From assembly GCF_001442805.1 (NCBI RefSeq), contig NZ_CP011131.1, positions 3,534,001-3,598,000 on the forward strand: a DNA stretch of 64,000 nt, given 5' to 3'. The DNA is from Lysobacter gummosus (GTDB lineage Bacteria > Pseudomonadota > Gammaproteobacteria > Xanthomonadales > Xanthomonadaceae). The translations under genes and the position numbers were made by a program. The notes beneath the pieces are model-generated. The model saw only the letters and a list, made by a program, of their open reading frames with translations, ran no database searches and had not been told where the DNA came from. Positions 53,430 through 61,836 of this stretch are shown here, one piece after another; the first letter of the stretch is position 1; each line of letters starts with the position of its first letter.

Positions 53430-53795
53430 CTAGATTTCTTCCAGCGCCAGCGTGAACACTCCGGCCTCGCCCTTGTCGAAGGCCTCGCGCCAGATCCGGT
53501 AACCCTCGAGGTCTTCCTCGCGCACCGGCATCCGACCGATCACGCGCGGCCCGGCTTCGGCCACGCGCGTGCTGACGATCGGGAAATGGCCGAGCAGGCG
53601 CACGGCCTTGAGTTCGGCCACGTCGGCGGCGTGCTCCAGCAACACTTCCTCGCTGGTGTGGGTATCGAACTTGCGCAGCGACATGGCGTCGCGGCCGTCG
53701 GGCAAGGCATCGATGCGCTGGACCCAGAAGAATCCCCAGCTGCCATCGCTGCGCAAATAGGTACAGATATCGCCTTCGGACAAACCGGGGTCCAC
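53430..53795 (-). CDS. Hypothetical protein, 121 aa (GTG start)
   Basis: The GTG at 53795 has AGGAG 8 bases upstream, and the protein then reads VDPGLSEGDICTYLRSDGSW with dense coding signal; the in-frame ATG at 53924 would add an unlikely basic, cysteine-containing tail. It is rich in aromatics and acidic residues with no membrane segment. Not recognised. Its 45-bp distance to the next gene suggests a two-gene unit. Confidence 0.75.
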   Translation of the reverse strand: MDPGLSEGDICTYLRSDGSWGFFWVQRIDALPDGRDAMSLRKFDTHTSEEVLLEHAADVAELKAVRLLGHFPIVSTRVAEAGPRVIGRMPVREEDLEGYRIWREAFDKGEAGVFTLALEEI

Positions 53796-54189
53796 GTTGC
53801 TCTCCTGCCGCGGGGGCGACTTCGAACGCGGCCGCGCCGCGTCGCAAATCCTGCACGAATCTAGCGCGAACCGGGCGCGGCGCACAGCGCCGGTTCGGCC
53901 AATCGACAGGGCCATTACGGCCATATCGGGGGATACGCGGTCGCGGCCACGGGCCGGCCGCGGCGCGGTGTTTCACCGAAGCAGCAGCCGTGCGTGTCGC
54001 CCATGCCTGGCCGGGTCGATCGCCGACTTGTCGTCGCGCGCCCGGCGAAGCGATGGCAGCTGCGCGCGGTGTTTCCGCGGAACCATCGCGTGCCGCGGGA
54101 CGACATCGACGCTACTGCGTCCGCAAACGCAAACGGCCGCCTTGCGGCGGCCGTTCGTTGCGATGCGCGTCTTGCGCGCGACGCGGGGA
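53796..54189. other. Intergenic region with rplS terminator candidate
   Basis: 394 bp. The only structure is a 10-bp stem AACGGCCGCC / GGCGGCCGTT with loop TTGC at 54132-54155, 35 bp beyond the rplS stop. Its minus-strand 3' side (GCGTTTGCGG) has only a short T-run. No gene seen. Confidence 0.6.
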
Positions 54190-54594
54190 TTACTCGGCGG
54201 CGGCGGCGGCGGCGCTCTTTGCGCGCGCGTAAGCGGCCAGGTCTTCCTTGATGCGCGCCTTCTTGCCTTCCAGGCCGCGCAGGTAGTACAGCTTGCCGGA
54301 GCGGACCTTACCGCGGCGCTTGACGTCGACCGAGTCGATGATCGCGCTGTGGGTCTGGAAGACGCGCTCGACGCCGAAGCCGTGCGAGATCTTGCGCACG
54401 GTGAACGAAGAGTTCAGGCCGCCGTTCTTGATCGCGATGACCACGCCTTCATAGGCCTGGACGCGCTCACGGTTGCCTTCCTTGACCTTGACGTTGACCA
54501 CGACGGTGTCGCCGGGGCCGAAGTCGGGAAGCTTGCGGGTGATCTGCTCGGCTTCGAAATTCTGCAGCAGGGTGTGGATAGAGGGCTTGTTCAT
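54190..54594 (-). CDS. rplS: 50S ribosomal protein L19
   Basis: 134 residues; core [60 protein letters not shown] and [12 protein letters not shown] match L19. An alanine/lysine-rich tail ([15 protein letters not shown]) extends it about 15 residues beyond the common length, as in other Xanthomonadaceae. Last gene of the rpsP-rimM-trmD-rplS block. Confidence 0.97.
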   Translation of the reverse strand: MNKPSIHTLLQNFEAEQITRKLPDFGPGDTVVVNVKVKEGNRERVQAYEGVVIAIKNGGLNSSFTVRKISHGFGVERVFQTHSAIIDSVDVKRRGKVRSGKLYYLRGLEGKKARIKEDLAAYARAKSAAAAAAE

Positions 54595-54729
54595 GGTTTA
54601 CGGCCTGTTGGATTAGTTGTTGCGCGAGTGCACGTGGACCCGCGTCATGGCATCGGTACAGCAAAGGGGTACAGCTAAGCGACTAATTATAACGAGCTTT
54701 TTCCCGGCGTGGCTAGGGCCTGGAGGCTT

Positions 54730-55554
54730 TTACCCGGGGGTTTTGCCCGATCTGGAGGCCGGATCGGCGCTGGAAACGGTTTCCGAGGCGGCCTGATCGC
54801 CCTCCCCGGCCTGGCTGGCGGCCAGTTCGGCCCGGTAGGCGTCCAGCAATTTGCGGTCGGCCTTGGACAGGGCGGCCTCATTCAGCAGGTCCGGCCGGCG
54901 CTGCCAGGTCCGCCCCAGCGACTGCTGCCGGCGCCACTTGGCGATGTGGGCGTGGTTGCCCGACATCAGCACCGCCGGCACCGAACCCAGTTCGTGTTCG
55001 ACCGGACGGGTGTAGTGCGGGCAGTCCAGCAAGCCGTCCTCGAAACTGTCCTGCACCGCCGATTCGGCGTCGCCGAGCGCGCCTTCCTGCAGCCGCGCCA
55101 CCGCGTCCACGATCACCGCCGCGGCCAGTTCGCCGCCGGACAGCACGTAATCGCCGATCGAAATTTCCTCATCGACCTCGGCCTGGATCAGCCGCTCATC
55201 GACGCCTTCGTAACGGCCGCACAGCAGGATCAGACGTTCGTGGCCCGCCAGTTCGCGGACCTTGGCCTGATCCAGCCGCGCGCCTTGCGGGCTCATGTAG
55301 ATCACCCGCGCCGGCGTCGGATCGGCCGCGCGCGCGGCGCGGATCGCCGCGCGCAGCGGTTCGATCAGCATGACCATGCCGGGGCCGCCGCCGAACGGAC
55401 GCTCATCGACGCGGCGGTAATTGCCTTCGGCGTAATCGCGCGGATTCCAGCCGTGCAACGACAGCAGCCCGCGCTCGCCCGCGCGCCCGACCACGCCGAA
55501 CGCCGCGCATTGCGCGACGAATTCGGGGAACAGGCTGATGAGGTCGATACGCAT
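54730..55554 (-). CDS. trmD: tRNA (guanine37-N1)-methyltransferase TrmD
   Basis: 274 residues, SAM-dependent trefoil-knot methylase that makes m1G37 to prevent frameshifting. Motifs: [12 protein letters not shown] at the N-terminus, [48 protein letters not shown]. The C-terminus adds a polar tail of about 20 residues. It lies between rplS and rimM; the gap to rimM contains a perfect inverted repeat. Confidence 0.97.
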   Translation of the reverse strand: MRIDLISLFPEFVAQCAAFGVVGRAGERGLLSLHGWNPRDYAEGNYRRVDERPFGGGPGMVMLIEPLRAAIRAARAADPTPARVIYMSPQGARLDQAKVRELAGHERLILLCGRYEGVDERLIQAEVDEEISIGDYVLSGGELAAAVIVDAVARLQEGALGDAESAVQDSFEDGLLDCPHYTRPVEHELGSVPAVLMSGNHAHIAKWRRQQSLGRTWQRRPDLLNEAALSKADRKLLDAYRAELAASQAGEGDQAASETVSSADPASRSGKTPG

Positions 55555-55565
55555 GGGCCTGGAGT

Positions 55566-55635
55566 GAGTTTAGAGGAGTGAGAAGTGAGTGAGAGGCGCT
55601 TCCGCCTTTCGCTCACTTCTCACTCCTCTAAACTC
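55566..55635. repeat. Perfect 24-bp inverted repeat between trmD and rimM
   Basis: Arms at 55566-55589 and 55612-55635 are exact complements (left arm begins GAGTTTAGAGGAGTGAGAAG), around a 22-base spacer. The right arm recurs with one difference at 58574-58597. It would form a very stable hairpin inside the operon mRNA. Confidence 0.92.
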
Positions 55636-55640
55636 GTTCC

Positions 55641-56156
55641 TCAAAAATCCGGATCCCAATCGACCGTCACGAGGTTGGCCTCGAAATCGACCGACCGCAC
55701 GTACTGCGGAATCACGAACGGAATCATGCGCTCGCGCTCGTCGTCGCGGGCGACCAGCACGTCGTTGGCGCCGGTGGCGAACAGGTGCGAGACGGTGCCG
55801 AGGCAAACGCCTTCGGTGGTGGCCACGCGCAGGCCTTCCAGATCGACCCAGTAGTACTCACCGTCCTTGGGCGGCGGCAGCACCGCGCGCGGGACGTAGA
55901 TTTCGGTGCCGCGCATGGCTTCGACGGTGTCGCGGTCGGCGACATCGGGGAAAGTGGCGATCAGGAACTTGCCGCTCTGGCGGCCGCGCACGCCCGACAG
56001 CTCGCGCTCGCGGCCCTGAGGGTCGCGCACGATCCAGGGCTGGTAGCGGAAAATCGCCGCGCGCGGCTCGGTCCACGACTCGAGCTTGGCTTCGCCACGA
56101 ATACCGAAGGCGCCAAGCACCCTGCCCAGCAGGATGCGGCGCGAATTATCGCTCAT
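55641..56156 (-). CDS. rimM: 16S rRNA processing protein RimM
   Basis: 171 residues, 30S assembly factor binding S19. N-terminal [20 protein letters not shown], central [20 protein letters not shown] (PRC-barrel) and C-terminal [20 protein letters not shown] motifs. It follows rpsP by 59 bp. Confidence 0.97.
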   Translation of the reverse strand: MSDNSRRILLGRVLGAFGIRGEAKLESWTEPRAAIFRYQPWIVRDPQGRERELSGVRGRQSGKFLIATFPDVADRDTVEAMRGTEIYVPRAVLPPPKDGEYYWVDLEGLRVATTEGVCLGTVSHLFATGANDVLVARDDERERMIPFVIPQYVRSVDFEANLVTVDWDPDF

Positions 56157-56215
56157 GGGTGCGATGGAAAGGCCGCGCGGCTCGCCCCGTGAGGAGCGGC
56201 GCGCGGCCCACCGGC

Positions 56216-56473
56216 TCAGGCGGCCGGAGCGGCCTTGACGGCCTGCTTGTACAGATCGGCGACCTTGTCGGTCAGCTGAGCGCCCTGGCCGACCCAGTGC
56301 TTGACGCGCTCGAGGTCGAGCTCGACGCGCTTCTCGGCGCCGGCGGCGACCGGGTTGTAGAAACCGACGCGCTCGATGTTGCGGCCGTCGCGGGCGCTGC
56401 GGCTGTCGGTGACGATGATGTGGTAGAACGGACGCTTCTTGGCGCCGCCGCGGGTCAGTCGAATCTTGACCAT
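56216..56473 (-). CDS. rpsP: 30S ribosomal protein S16
   Basis: 85 residues starting [20 protein letters not shown] with AGGA 8-12 bases before the ATG. The longer in-frame version from 56680 is rejected because the S16 N-terminus is canonical here. First gene of the rpsP-rimM-trmD-rplS unit. Confidence 0.97.
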   Translation of the reverse strand: MVKIRLTRGGAKKRPFYHIIVTDSRSARDGRNIERVGFYNPVAAGAEKRVELDLERVKHWVGQGAQLTDKVADLYKQAVKAAPAA

Positions 56474-56710
56474 GGGGTCTTTTTCCTGTGTTGCCCAGCC
56501 GTCGGAATGACGGGGTAAGCCGAAAAGTTTAACCGATTCCGTGGCTTGAGCAAACCCGGGTGGGTTCGGGCGCTCTGCCGGGGCCGCTGCGGCGGCTCGT
56601 AAAGCCCTGCCCGTCCTGGATTTTGGGACCCCGAGGGCCTCTTCTCGGCCCTGGTACGGCTGGCCTGCCGTCTCCGCCACTTGCTCCTGCGCTGAGGCAT
56701 GGCGCTCAAG

Positions 56711-56995
56711 TCACTGGATCCCCGCGTTCGCGGGGATGACGATTTGGGGGGATTCGCCCGCAACCCGCCTACCGTCGTTCCCGCGCAGGCGGGAACCCAG
56801 GGCTTTATCGAGGCATGACTCTGAAAGTCTCTGGATCCCCGCCTTCGCGGGGATGACGGCTTGGGCGATCTGTCGCCGGTTCGGGGACCTGCCGCGCAAC
56901 CCGCCTAGCCTCGTTCCCGCGCAGGCGGGAATCCAGGGCTTTATCGAGGCATGGTTCTGAAGCCTCTGGATCCCCGCCTGCGCGGGGATGACGGC
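56711..56995. repeat. Tandem palindromic repeats with ~135-bp spacing between rpsP and ffh
   Basis: Three copies of CTGGATCCCCGC(C/G)T(T/G)CGCGGGGATGACG start near 56714, 56831 and 56966. Between them two copies of CGTTCCCGCGCAGGCGGGAA followed by CCAGGGCTTTATCGAGGCAT (56776 and 56912) alternate, giving a composite unit of about 135 bp. The core is shared with the 180-bp repeat at 12301. The remaining ~600-bp gap (56474-57083) shows no gene. Confidence 0.9.
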
Positions 56996-57083
56996 TGTGG
57001 GAAACAAGGCGCGCCCCGCCAACCCCACAACGAAAAACGGCGGCCATCGGCCGCCGTTCGGATTCGCAGCGCCTTTGGGGCGA

Positions 57084-58451
57084 TCAACGGAACGGCATGC
57101 CGCCGCGTCCGCCCATCATGCCCTTCATGCCGCGCATCAAGCCCTTCATGCCGCCGCCGGAGAGCTTGCTCATCATCTTCTCCATCTGCTGATACTGCTT
57201 CATCAGCTTGTTGACGTCGGCCGGGGTCAGGCCCGAACCCTTGGCGATGCGCGCGCGGCGCGAGCCGTTGAGCAGGCCCGGGTTGCGACGCTCTTTCTTG
57301 GTCATCGAGTTGATGATCGCGACCATGCGCGGCACTTCCTTGCCGGTGACCTGGTTCTTCACCGACTCGGGGATCTGGCCCATGCCCGGCAGCTTGTCCA
57401 TGAGGCCGTGCAAGCCGCCCATGTTCTGCATCTGTTCGAGCTGGTCCTTCATGTCGTTGAGGTCGAACTTCTTGCCCTTGGCGACCTTCTCGGCGAGTTT
57501 CTGCGCCTTGTCCTTGTCGACCTGCTGCTCGACCTGCTCGACCAGCGACAACACATCGCCCATGTCGAGGATGCGGCTGGCGACGCGGTCGGGATGGAAC
57601 ACGTCCAGGCCGTCGGGCTTTTCGCCGACGCCGATGAACTTGATCGGACGGCCGGTGACGTAACGCACCGACAAGGCGGCGCCGCCGCGGGCGTCGCCGT
57701 CGGTCTTGGTCAGCACCACGCCGGTCAGCGGCAGCGCTTCGCTGAAGGCCTTGGCGGTGGTCGCCGCGTCCTGGCCGGTCATCGAATCGACCACGAACAA
57801 GGTTTCCACCGGCGTGACCGCGGCATGCAGCGCCTTGATCTCGGCCATCATCGCTTCGTCGATGGCCAGGCGGCCGGCGGTATCGACCAGCAGCACATCG
57901 ACGTAGGACTTCTTCGCGTCGGCGATCGCGGCGCGGACGATGTCCACCGGCTTTTGCGAGGCGTCGGAGGCGAAGAACAGCACATCGACCTGCTGCGCGA
58001 GCTGCTTGAGCTGCTCGATCGCGGCCGGACGGTAAACGTCGGCCGAGACCACCATCACCTTCTTCTTGCGCCGCTCCTTCAGGTGCTTGGCCAGCTTGCC
58101 GACCGTGGTGGTCTTGCCCGCGCCCTGCAGGCCGGCGAGCAGGATCACCGCCGGCGCCGGCACGTTGAGGTTCAGGTCGGCGGCCTGCGAGCCCATGACC
58201 GTGGTCAGCTCGTCGCGCACGACCTTGATCAGGGCCTGACCCGGGGTCAGCGACTTGAGCACTTCCTGGCCGACCGCGCGCACCTTGATGCGCTCGATCA
58301 GCGCCTGCACCACCGGCAGCGCGACGTCGGCTTCGAGCAGGGCGATGCGCACTTCGCGCATCGACTCGCGGATGTTTTCCTCGGTCAGACGGCCGCGGCC
58401 GCGCAGGCGCTCGATGGTGCCGGAGAGGCGTTGGGTCAGTGATTCGAACAT
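57084..58451 (-). CDS. ffh: Signal recognition particle protein Ffh
   Basis: 455-residue SRP GTPase targeting nascent membrane proteins. Starts MFESLTQRLSGTIERLRG. G-domain motifs: LAGLQGAGKTTTVGKLA, DTAGRLAIDE, TKTDGDARGGAAL. The C-terminal M domain is methionine/glycine-rich (GGGMKGLMRGMKGMMGGRGG). It precedes the rpsP unit on the same strand and is divergent from the CcsA-like gene, the usual gamma-proteobacterial order. Confidence 0.97.
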   Translation of the reverse strand: MFESLTQRLSGTIERLRGRGRLTEENIRESMREVRIALLEADVALPVVQALIERIKVRAVGQEVLKSLTPGQALIKVVRDELTTVMGSQAADLNLNVPAPAVILLAGLQGAGKTTTVGKLAKHLKERRKKKVMVVSADVYRPAAIEQLKQLAQQVDVLFFASDASQKPVDIVRAAIADAKKSYVDVLLVDTAGRLAIDEAMMAEIKALHAAVTPVETLFVVDSMTGQDAATTAKAFSEALPLTGVVLTKTDGDARGGAALSVRYVTGRPIKFIGVGEKPDGLDVFHPDRVASRILDMGDVLSLVEQVEQQVDKDKAQKLAEKVAKGKKFDLNDMKDQLEQMQNMGGLHGLMDKLPGMGQIPESVKNQVTGKEVPRMVAIINSMTKKERRNPGLLNGSRRARIAKGSGLTPADVNKLMKQYQQMEKMMSKLSGGGMKGLMRGMKGMMGGRGGMPFR

Positions 58452-58512
58452 GGCGTGGTCGTGATCGCGGAACGACAGGGGCGGCAAGTATAGCCGGCGG
58501 GGCGTTGGGGCG

Positions 58513-58610
58513 AGGAACGAGTGCGCAGGAGTGAGGAATGAGCAGGAACACAGGCCCTCGGCCCAAGCCTTTACTCACTTCTCACTCCTCTGAACTCACT
58601 GCTCATGCGA
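58513..58610. repeat. Imperfect inverted repeat between ffh and the CcsA-like gene
   Basis: AGGAGTGAGGAATGAGCAGG (58527-58546) is partly complementary to CTCACTTCTCACTCCTCTGA (58574-58593). The latter is the same element as the right arm at 55612-55635. Confidence 0.65.
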
Positions 58611-58620
58611 CACTCTGCCG

Positions 58621-59412
58621 ATGACAATCGTTCTCATCGCCGTCGTTCTCTATCTGACCGCGACCGGATTGCTGGTTTCGGCCGTGCGCCAGGACCGCGG
58701 CCGCAGCGCGCGGCTGTGGCTGGCGCCGGCCAATCTGGCGGTACTGCTGCACGGCGCCGCGCACTTCCTGGCCTGGCGCAGCGCCGGCGGCGCCGACCTG
58801 CATTTCTTCGCCGCCCTGTCGCTGGTCGGCCTGGGCATGTCGGTGCTGACCGCGATCGTCGGCGCCTCCGGGCGCATGGCCGCGCTGGGCGTGCTGGTGT
58901 TCCCGCTGTCGGCGCTGATGCTGGTCGGCTACCAGCTGTACGGCCACGTCCAGCATCCAGAACCGCTGGACTGGCGCCTGCAACTGCATGCCTGGATGGC
59001 GCTGCTGGCCTACGCCACGCTGGCGGTCGCGGCCTTGTTCGCGCTGATGCTGTGGGTGCAGGAAGGCGCGCTGCGCCGGCGCGAGTTCCACGGCTGGCTG
59101 CGCGCGCTGCCGCCGCTGGTGGAGCTGGAAAGCCTGTTGTTCCGCACCATCGCGGTCGGCTTCGTCCTGCTGACCGCGACCTTGCTGACCGGCGTGCTGT
59201 TCGTGGAAAACCTGCTGGCTCAGCACCTGATGCACAAGACCGTGCTCAGCGTGCTGTCGTGGCTGGCCTTCGGCGGCCTGTTGCTGGGCCGCTGGCGCTA
59301 CGGCTGGCGCGGGGTGGTCGCGGTGCGCTGGACCCTGGCGGCGATGGCTTTGCTGATCCTGGCCTTCTTCGGCAGCAAGTTCGTGCTGGAAGTGATCCTC
59401 AAACGGGTCTGA
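58621..59412 (+). CDS. Inner-membrane cytochrome c assembly-like protein (CcsA/YpjD family)
   Basis: 263 residues with about eight membrane helices. The family motif region is LDWRLQLHAWMALLAYATLA with later conserved histidines (LLAQHLMHKTVLSVLSW), like HemX/YpjD proteins. The gene next to ffh in most Proteobacteria is this one. A role in haem handling or cytochrome c maturation is inferred from the family. Confidence 0.9.
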   Translation: MTIVLIAVVLYLTATGLLVSAVRQDRGRSARLWLAPANLAVLLHGAAHFLAWRSAGGADLHFFAALSLVGLGMSVLTAIVGASGRMAALGVLVFPLSALMLVGYQLYGHVQHPEPLDWRLQLHAWMALLAYATLAVAALFALMLWVQEGALRRREFHGWLRALPPLVELESLLFRTIAVGFVLLTATLLTGVLFVENLLAQHLMHKTVLSVLSWLAFGGLLLGRWRYGWRGVVAVRWTLAAMALLILAFFGSKFVLEVILKRV

Positions 59413-59440
59413 GCGACTTCTTCAAGGAGCGCCGCGGCGC

Positions 59441-59737
59441 ATGGACGGCTGGATCAGATCGCTGTCGGATCGCGGCGTGTTCGCACTGGTGCTGGTGCTG
59501 GTGCTGGCGCTGGGCTTCGGCTGGCCGATCTACTACAGCCTGAGCGCCGCGCTCTCCGGACAGCCGCCGGCCCCGATCCGCATCGCCTATCACCTGTACC
59601 AGGGCAGCGCCGGAGTGGTCTCGATCGTGCCGATGGGCCTGGCCTACGCCTGGCTGTACGCGCGCACCGGCCGGCTGTGGCCGCTGGTGTTGGCGCATGT
59701 TTTGCTGGGCGCCTGGGCCCTGGCCGCGGCCCCCTGA
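59441..59737 (+). CDS. Small membrane protein resembling the C-terminal part of CPBP/CAAX proteases
   Basis: 98 residues with a hydrophobic N-terminus (VFALVLVLVLALGFGWPIYY) and a C-terminal segment PMGLAYAWLYARTGRLWPLV followed by LAHVLLGAW, which recalls the last conserved helix of CPBP intramembrane proteases. The glutamate-pair motif (EExxxR) is missing, so protease activity is not expected. AAGGAG lies about 13 bases before the ATG. It could be a remnant or a small stand-alone family. Confidence 0.6.
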   Translation: MDGWIRSLSDRGVFALVLVLVLALGFGWPIYYSLSAALSGQPPAPIRIAYHLYQGSAGVVSIVPMGLAYAWLYARTGRLWPLVLAHVLLGAWALAAAP

Positions 59738-59822
59738 ACGGCCCGGCGCGGCCCCGTTCTACACGGATTCCACACGTCCCTGGCAGCTGCCTGAATAGAC
59801 CCTTGCCGGATCAATATTTGCC

Positions 59823-59852
59823 TTGACAACTATTGCGCGGGCGCAGATTATT
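59823..59852 (+). promoter_or_regulatory. Candidate promoter of the emr operon
   Basis: TTGACA (59823-59828) and an ATTATT/GATTAT -10-like element (59846-59852) with 17-18 bp spacing. The -10 ends only 8-10 bases before the marR ATG at 59860, and no Shine-Dalgarno is present, so the transcript may be leaderless. Confidence 0.55.
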
Positions 59853-59859
59853 CCGCGCC

Positions 59860-60318
59860 ATGACGACCCCGCCCCCCAGCCAGCCCTGCTCCACTTCCAA
59901 CCTCGGCCTGCTGTTCCGCCAGGTGCGCGACGCCATGTGGGCCCAGATGGAACGCGAGCTGGCGCAAGCCGGCCACGATCTGACCTTCAGCCAGTTCATC
60001 ACCCTCAAGGAGCTGGCGGTCGGCACCGCCGGGGTCACCGAACTGGCGCGCGCGGCCCAGCTCAATCCCGGCGCCATGACCCGCCTGCTCGACAAGCTGG
60101 AAAGCCGCGGCTTCGTCATGCGCGTGGCCGATCCCGACGATCGCCGCGCTCTCAACATCCACCTGACCGAAGCCGGTACGGCGATCTGGGAAGACATCGA
60201 CCAGTGCGGCAAGCGCGTGCGCGAGCGTGCCATGGCCGGCCTCAGCGATTCCGACCGCGACCAGTTGTACCGCTTGCTCGAACAGGTTCGCGACAACCTC
60301 ACTATCTCCGGTTCCTGA
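59860..60318 (+). CDS. MarR family regulator of the adjacent efflux genes (EmrR-like)
   Basis: 152 residues; winged helix with VTELARAAQLNPGAMTRLLD as recognition region and the wing VADPDDRRALNIHLTEAG. The ATG at 59860 fits the family length; an upstream TTG at 59833 lies in the promoter and is rejected. It ends 3 bp before the outer-membrane factor gene, so it probably represses this operon and is released by drug-like ligands. Confidence 0.93.
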   Translation: MTTPPPSQPCSTSNLGLLFRQVRDAMWAQMERELAQAGHDLTFSQFITLKELAVGTAGVTELARAAQLNPGAMTRLLDKLESRGFVMRVADPDDRRALNIHLTEAGTAIWEDIDQCGKRVRERAMAGLSDSDRDQLYRLLEQVRDNLTISGS

Positions 60319-60321
60319 GCC

Positions 60322-61836
60322 ATGTCACGTCTCGACACTCGCCCGCGCCGCGGGCTGCTTTACGTGCTTACTCCCCTGGCCGCCGCGCTGATCCTCGCCG
60401 GCTGCGCCAGCACCCACGGCCTGCAGCCCGCCGGCCACGCGCTCGACGCCGACAGCCTGCAAGCCAAGCGCAGCCTCGCCGACGTGTCGGCGGCGGAATT
60501 TCCCAAGCGCGACTGGTGGACGGCGCTGGGCGACGCGCAACTCAACGGTCTGATCGATGAAGCCCTGGCCGGCACGCCGAGCCTGGACGCCGCCGATGCG
60601 CGTGTGCGTCAGGCCATCGGCCAGGCCGGCCTGGCCGATGCCGCGCGCAAGCCCACCGTCGGTGGCGACGCGCAGTACTCCGGCGTGGAACTGCCCGAGA
60701 CGCTGGCGCCGGAACCGATCGGCGGCAAGTACCTCGGCGCGCACGTGCTGATGCTGCAATTCAAGTACAGCCCGGACCTGTGGGGCGGCAAGCGCGCCCG
60801 CTGGCAAGCCGCGCTGGGCCAGGCCCGCGCCGCCGAAGTCGAGGCGCAGGCCGCGCGCCTGACCTTGTCGTCCAACATCGCCCGCGCCTATGTGTCGCTG
60901 GCGCAGTCCTTCGAAGCGCTGGACGTGGCGACCTCGGAAAAGCAACGCTCCGAGCGCCTGCTCGGCCTGGGCCAGCAGCGCGTCAAGGCCGGCCTGGACA
61001 ACCAATTGCAGATCCGCAACGCGCAAAGCGCGAGCGCCAGCGCCGACCAGCAAATGCAGGCGGCGCAGCAGCAGATCGACGCCGCCCGCAACGCGTTGGC
61101 CGCGCTGCTCGGCAAGGGCCCGGATCGCGGCCTGGACATCGCCCGCCCGCCCCTGCTCGCGGCCAAGCCGCCGGCGGTACCGGCGGTGCTGCCGAGCGAA
61201 CTGCTGGGCCATCGTCCCGATGTGGTCGCCGCGCGCTGGCGCGTGGAAGCCAGTTCGCACGGGATCAAGGCGGCCAAGGCCGACTTCTATCCGACCGTGA
61301 ACCTCAGCGCGATCGTCGGCCTGGGCAGCGGCCACCTGTCGGATCTGTTCTCCAGCGACGCCAAGCTGCTGCAAGGCGGCCCGGCGATCAGCATGCCGAT
61401 CTTCGACGGCGGCCGCCTGCGCAATCAACTGGCCGAAACCGACGCCGAGTACGACCTCGCCGTCGCCGACTACAACCAGAATCTGGTCGGCGCGCTGCGC
61501 GAAGTCGCCGATGCCCTGCAGGCTTCGCGTTCGCTCGACGGACAGCTGGTGTCGGCGCAGCAGGCGCGCGATGCCGCGCAGCAGGCCTGGCAGATCGCCA
61601 GCACCCGCTACCGCGCCGGCCTGGGCACGCAGCTCGACGTGCTGTCGGCGCAACGCCCGCTGCTGCAACTCGATCAGCAGCTCGCCGGCCTGCGCGCGCA
61701 GCGGCTGGCCACCCAGATCGACCTGGATCGCGCGCTGGGCGGCGGACTCGAACTGAACTCGCCCGACCCGGTCGCGTCCACGGTTCCCAACGAATCTTCC
61801 AATAGCAACGTTATCGCCAAGGCCCCCACGCCATGA
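60322..61836 (+). CDS. RND/MFS-type outer-membrane factor lipoprotein (NodT family)
   Basis: 504 residues. Lipoprotein signal with lipobox LILAGC (C28), then two outer-membrane-efflux repeats; markers are DWWTALGDAQLNGLIDEAL, LGHRPDVVAARWRVEAS and QGGPAISMPIFDGGRLRNQL. It forms the TolC-like exit duct for the EmrAB-type pump. The stop overlaps the emrA start (ATGA). Confidence 0.95.
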   Translation: MSRLDTRPRRGLLYVLTPLAAALILAGCASTHGLQPAGHALDADSLQAKRSLADVSAAEFPKRDWWTALGDAQLNGLIDEALAGTPSLDAADARVRQAIGQAGLADAARKPTVGGDAQYSGVELPETLAPEPIGGKYLGAHVLMLQFKYSPDLWGGKRARWQAALGQARAAEVEAQAARLTLSSNIARAYVSLAQSFEALDVATSEKQRSERLLGLGQQRVKAGLDNQLQIRNAQSASASADQQMQAAQQQIDAARNALAALLGKGPDRGLDIARPPLLAAKPPAVPAVLPSELLGHRPDVVAARWRVEASSHGIKAAKADFYPTVNLSAIVGLGSGHLSDLFSSDAKLLQGGPAISMPIFDGGRLRNQLAETDAEYDLAVADYNQNLVGALREVADALQASRSLDGQLVSAQQARDAAQQAWQIASTRYRAGLGTQLDVLSAQRPLLQLDQQLAGLRAQRLATQIDLDRALGGGLELNSPDPVASTVPNESSNSNVIAKAPTP

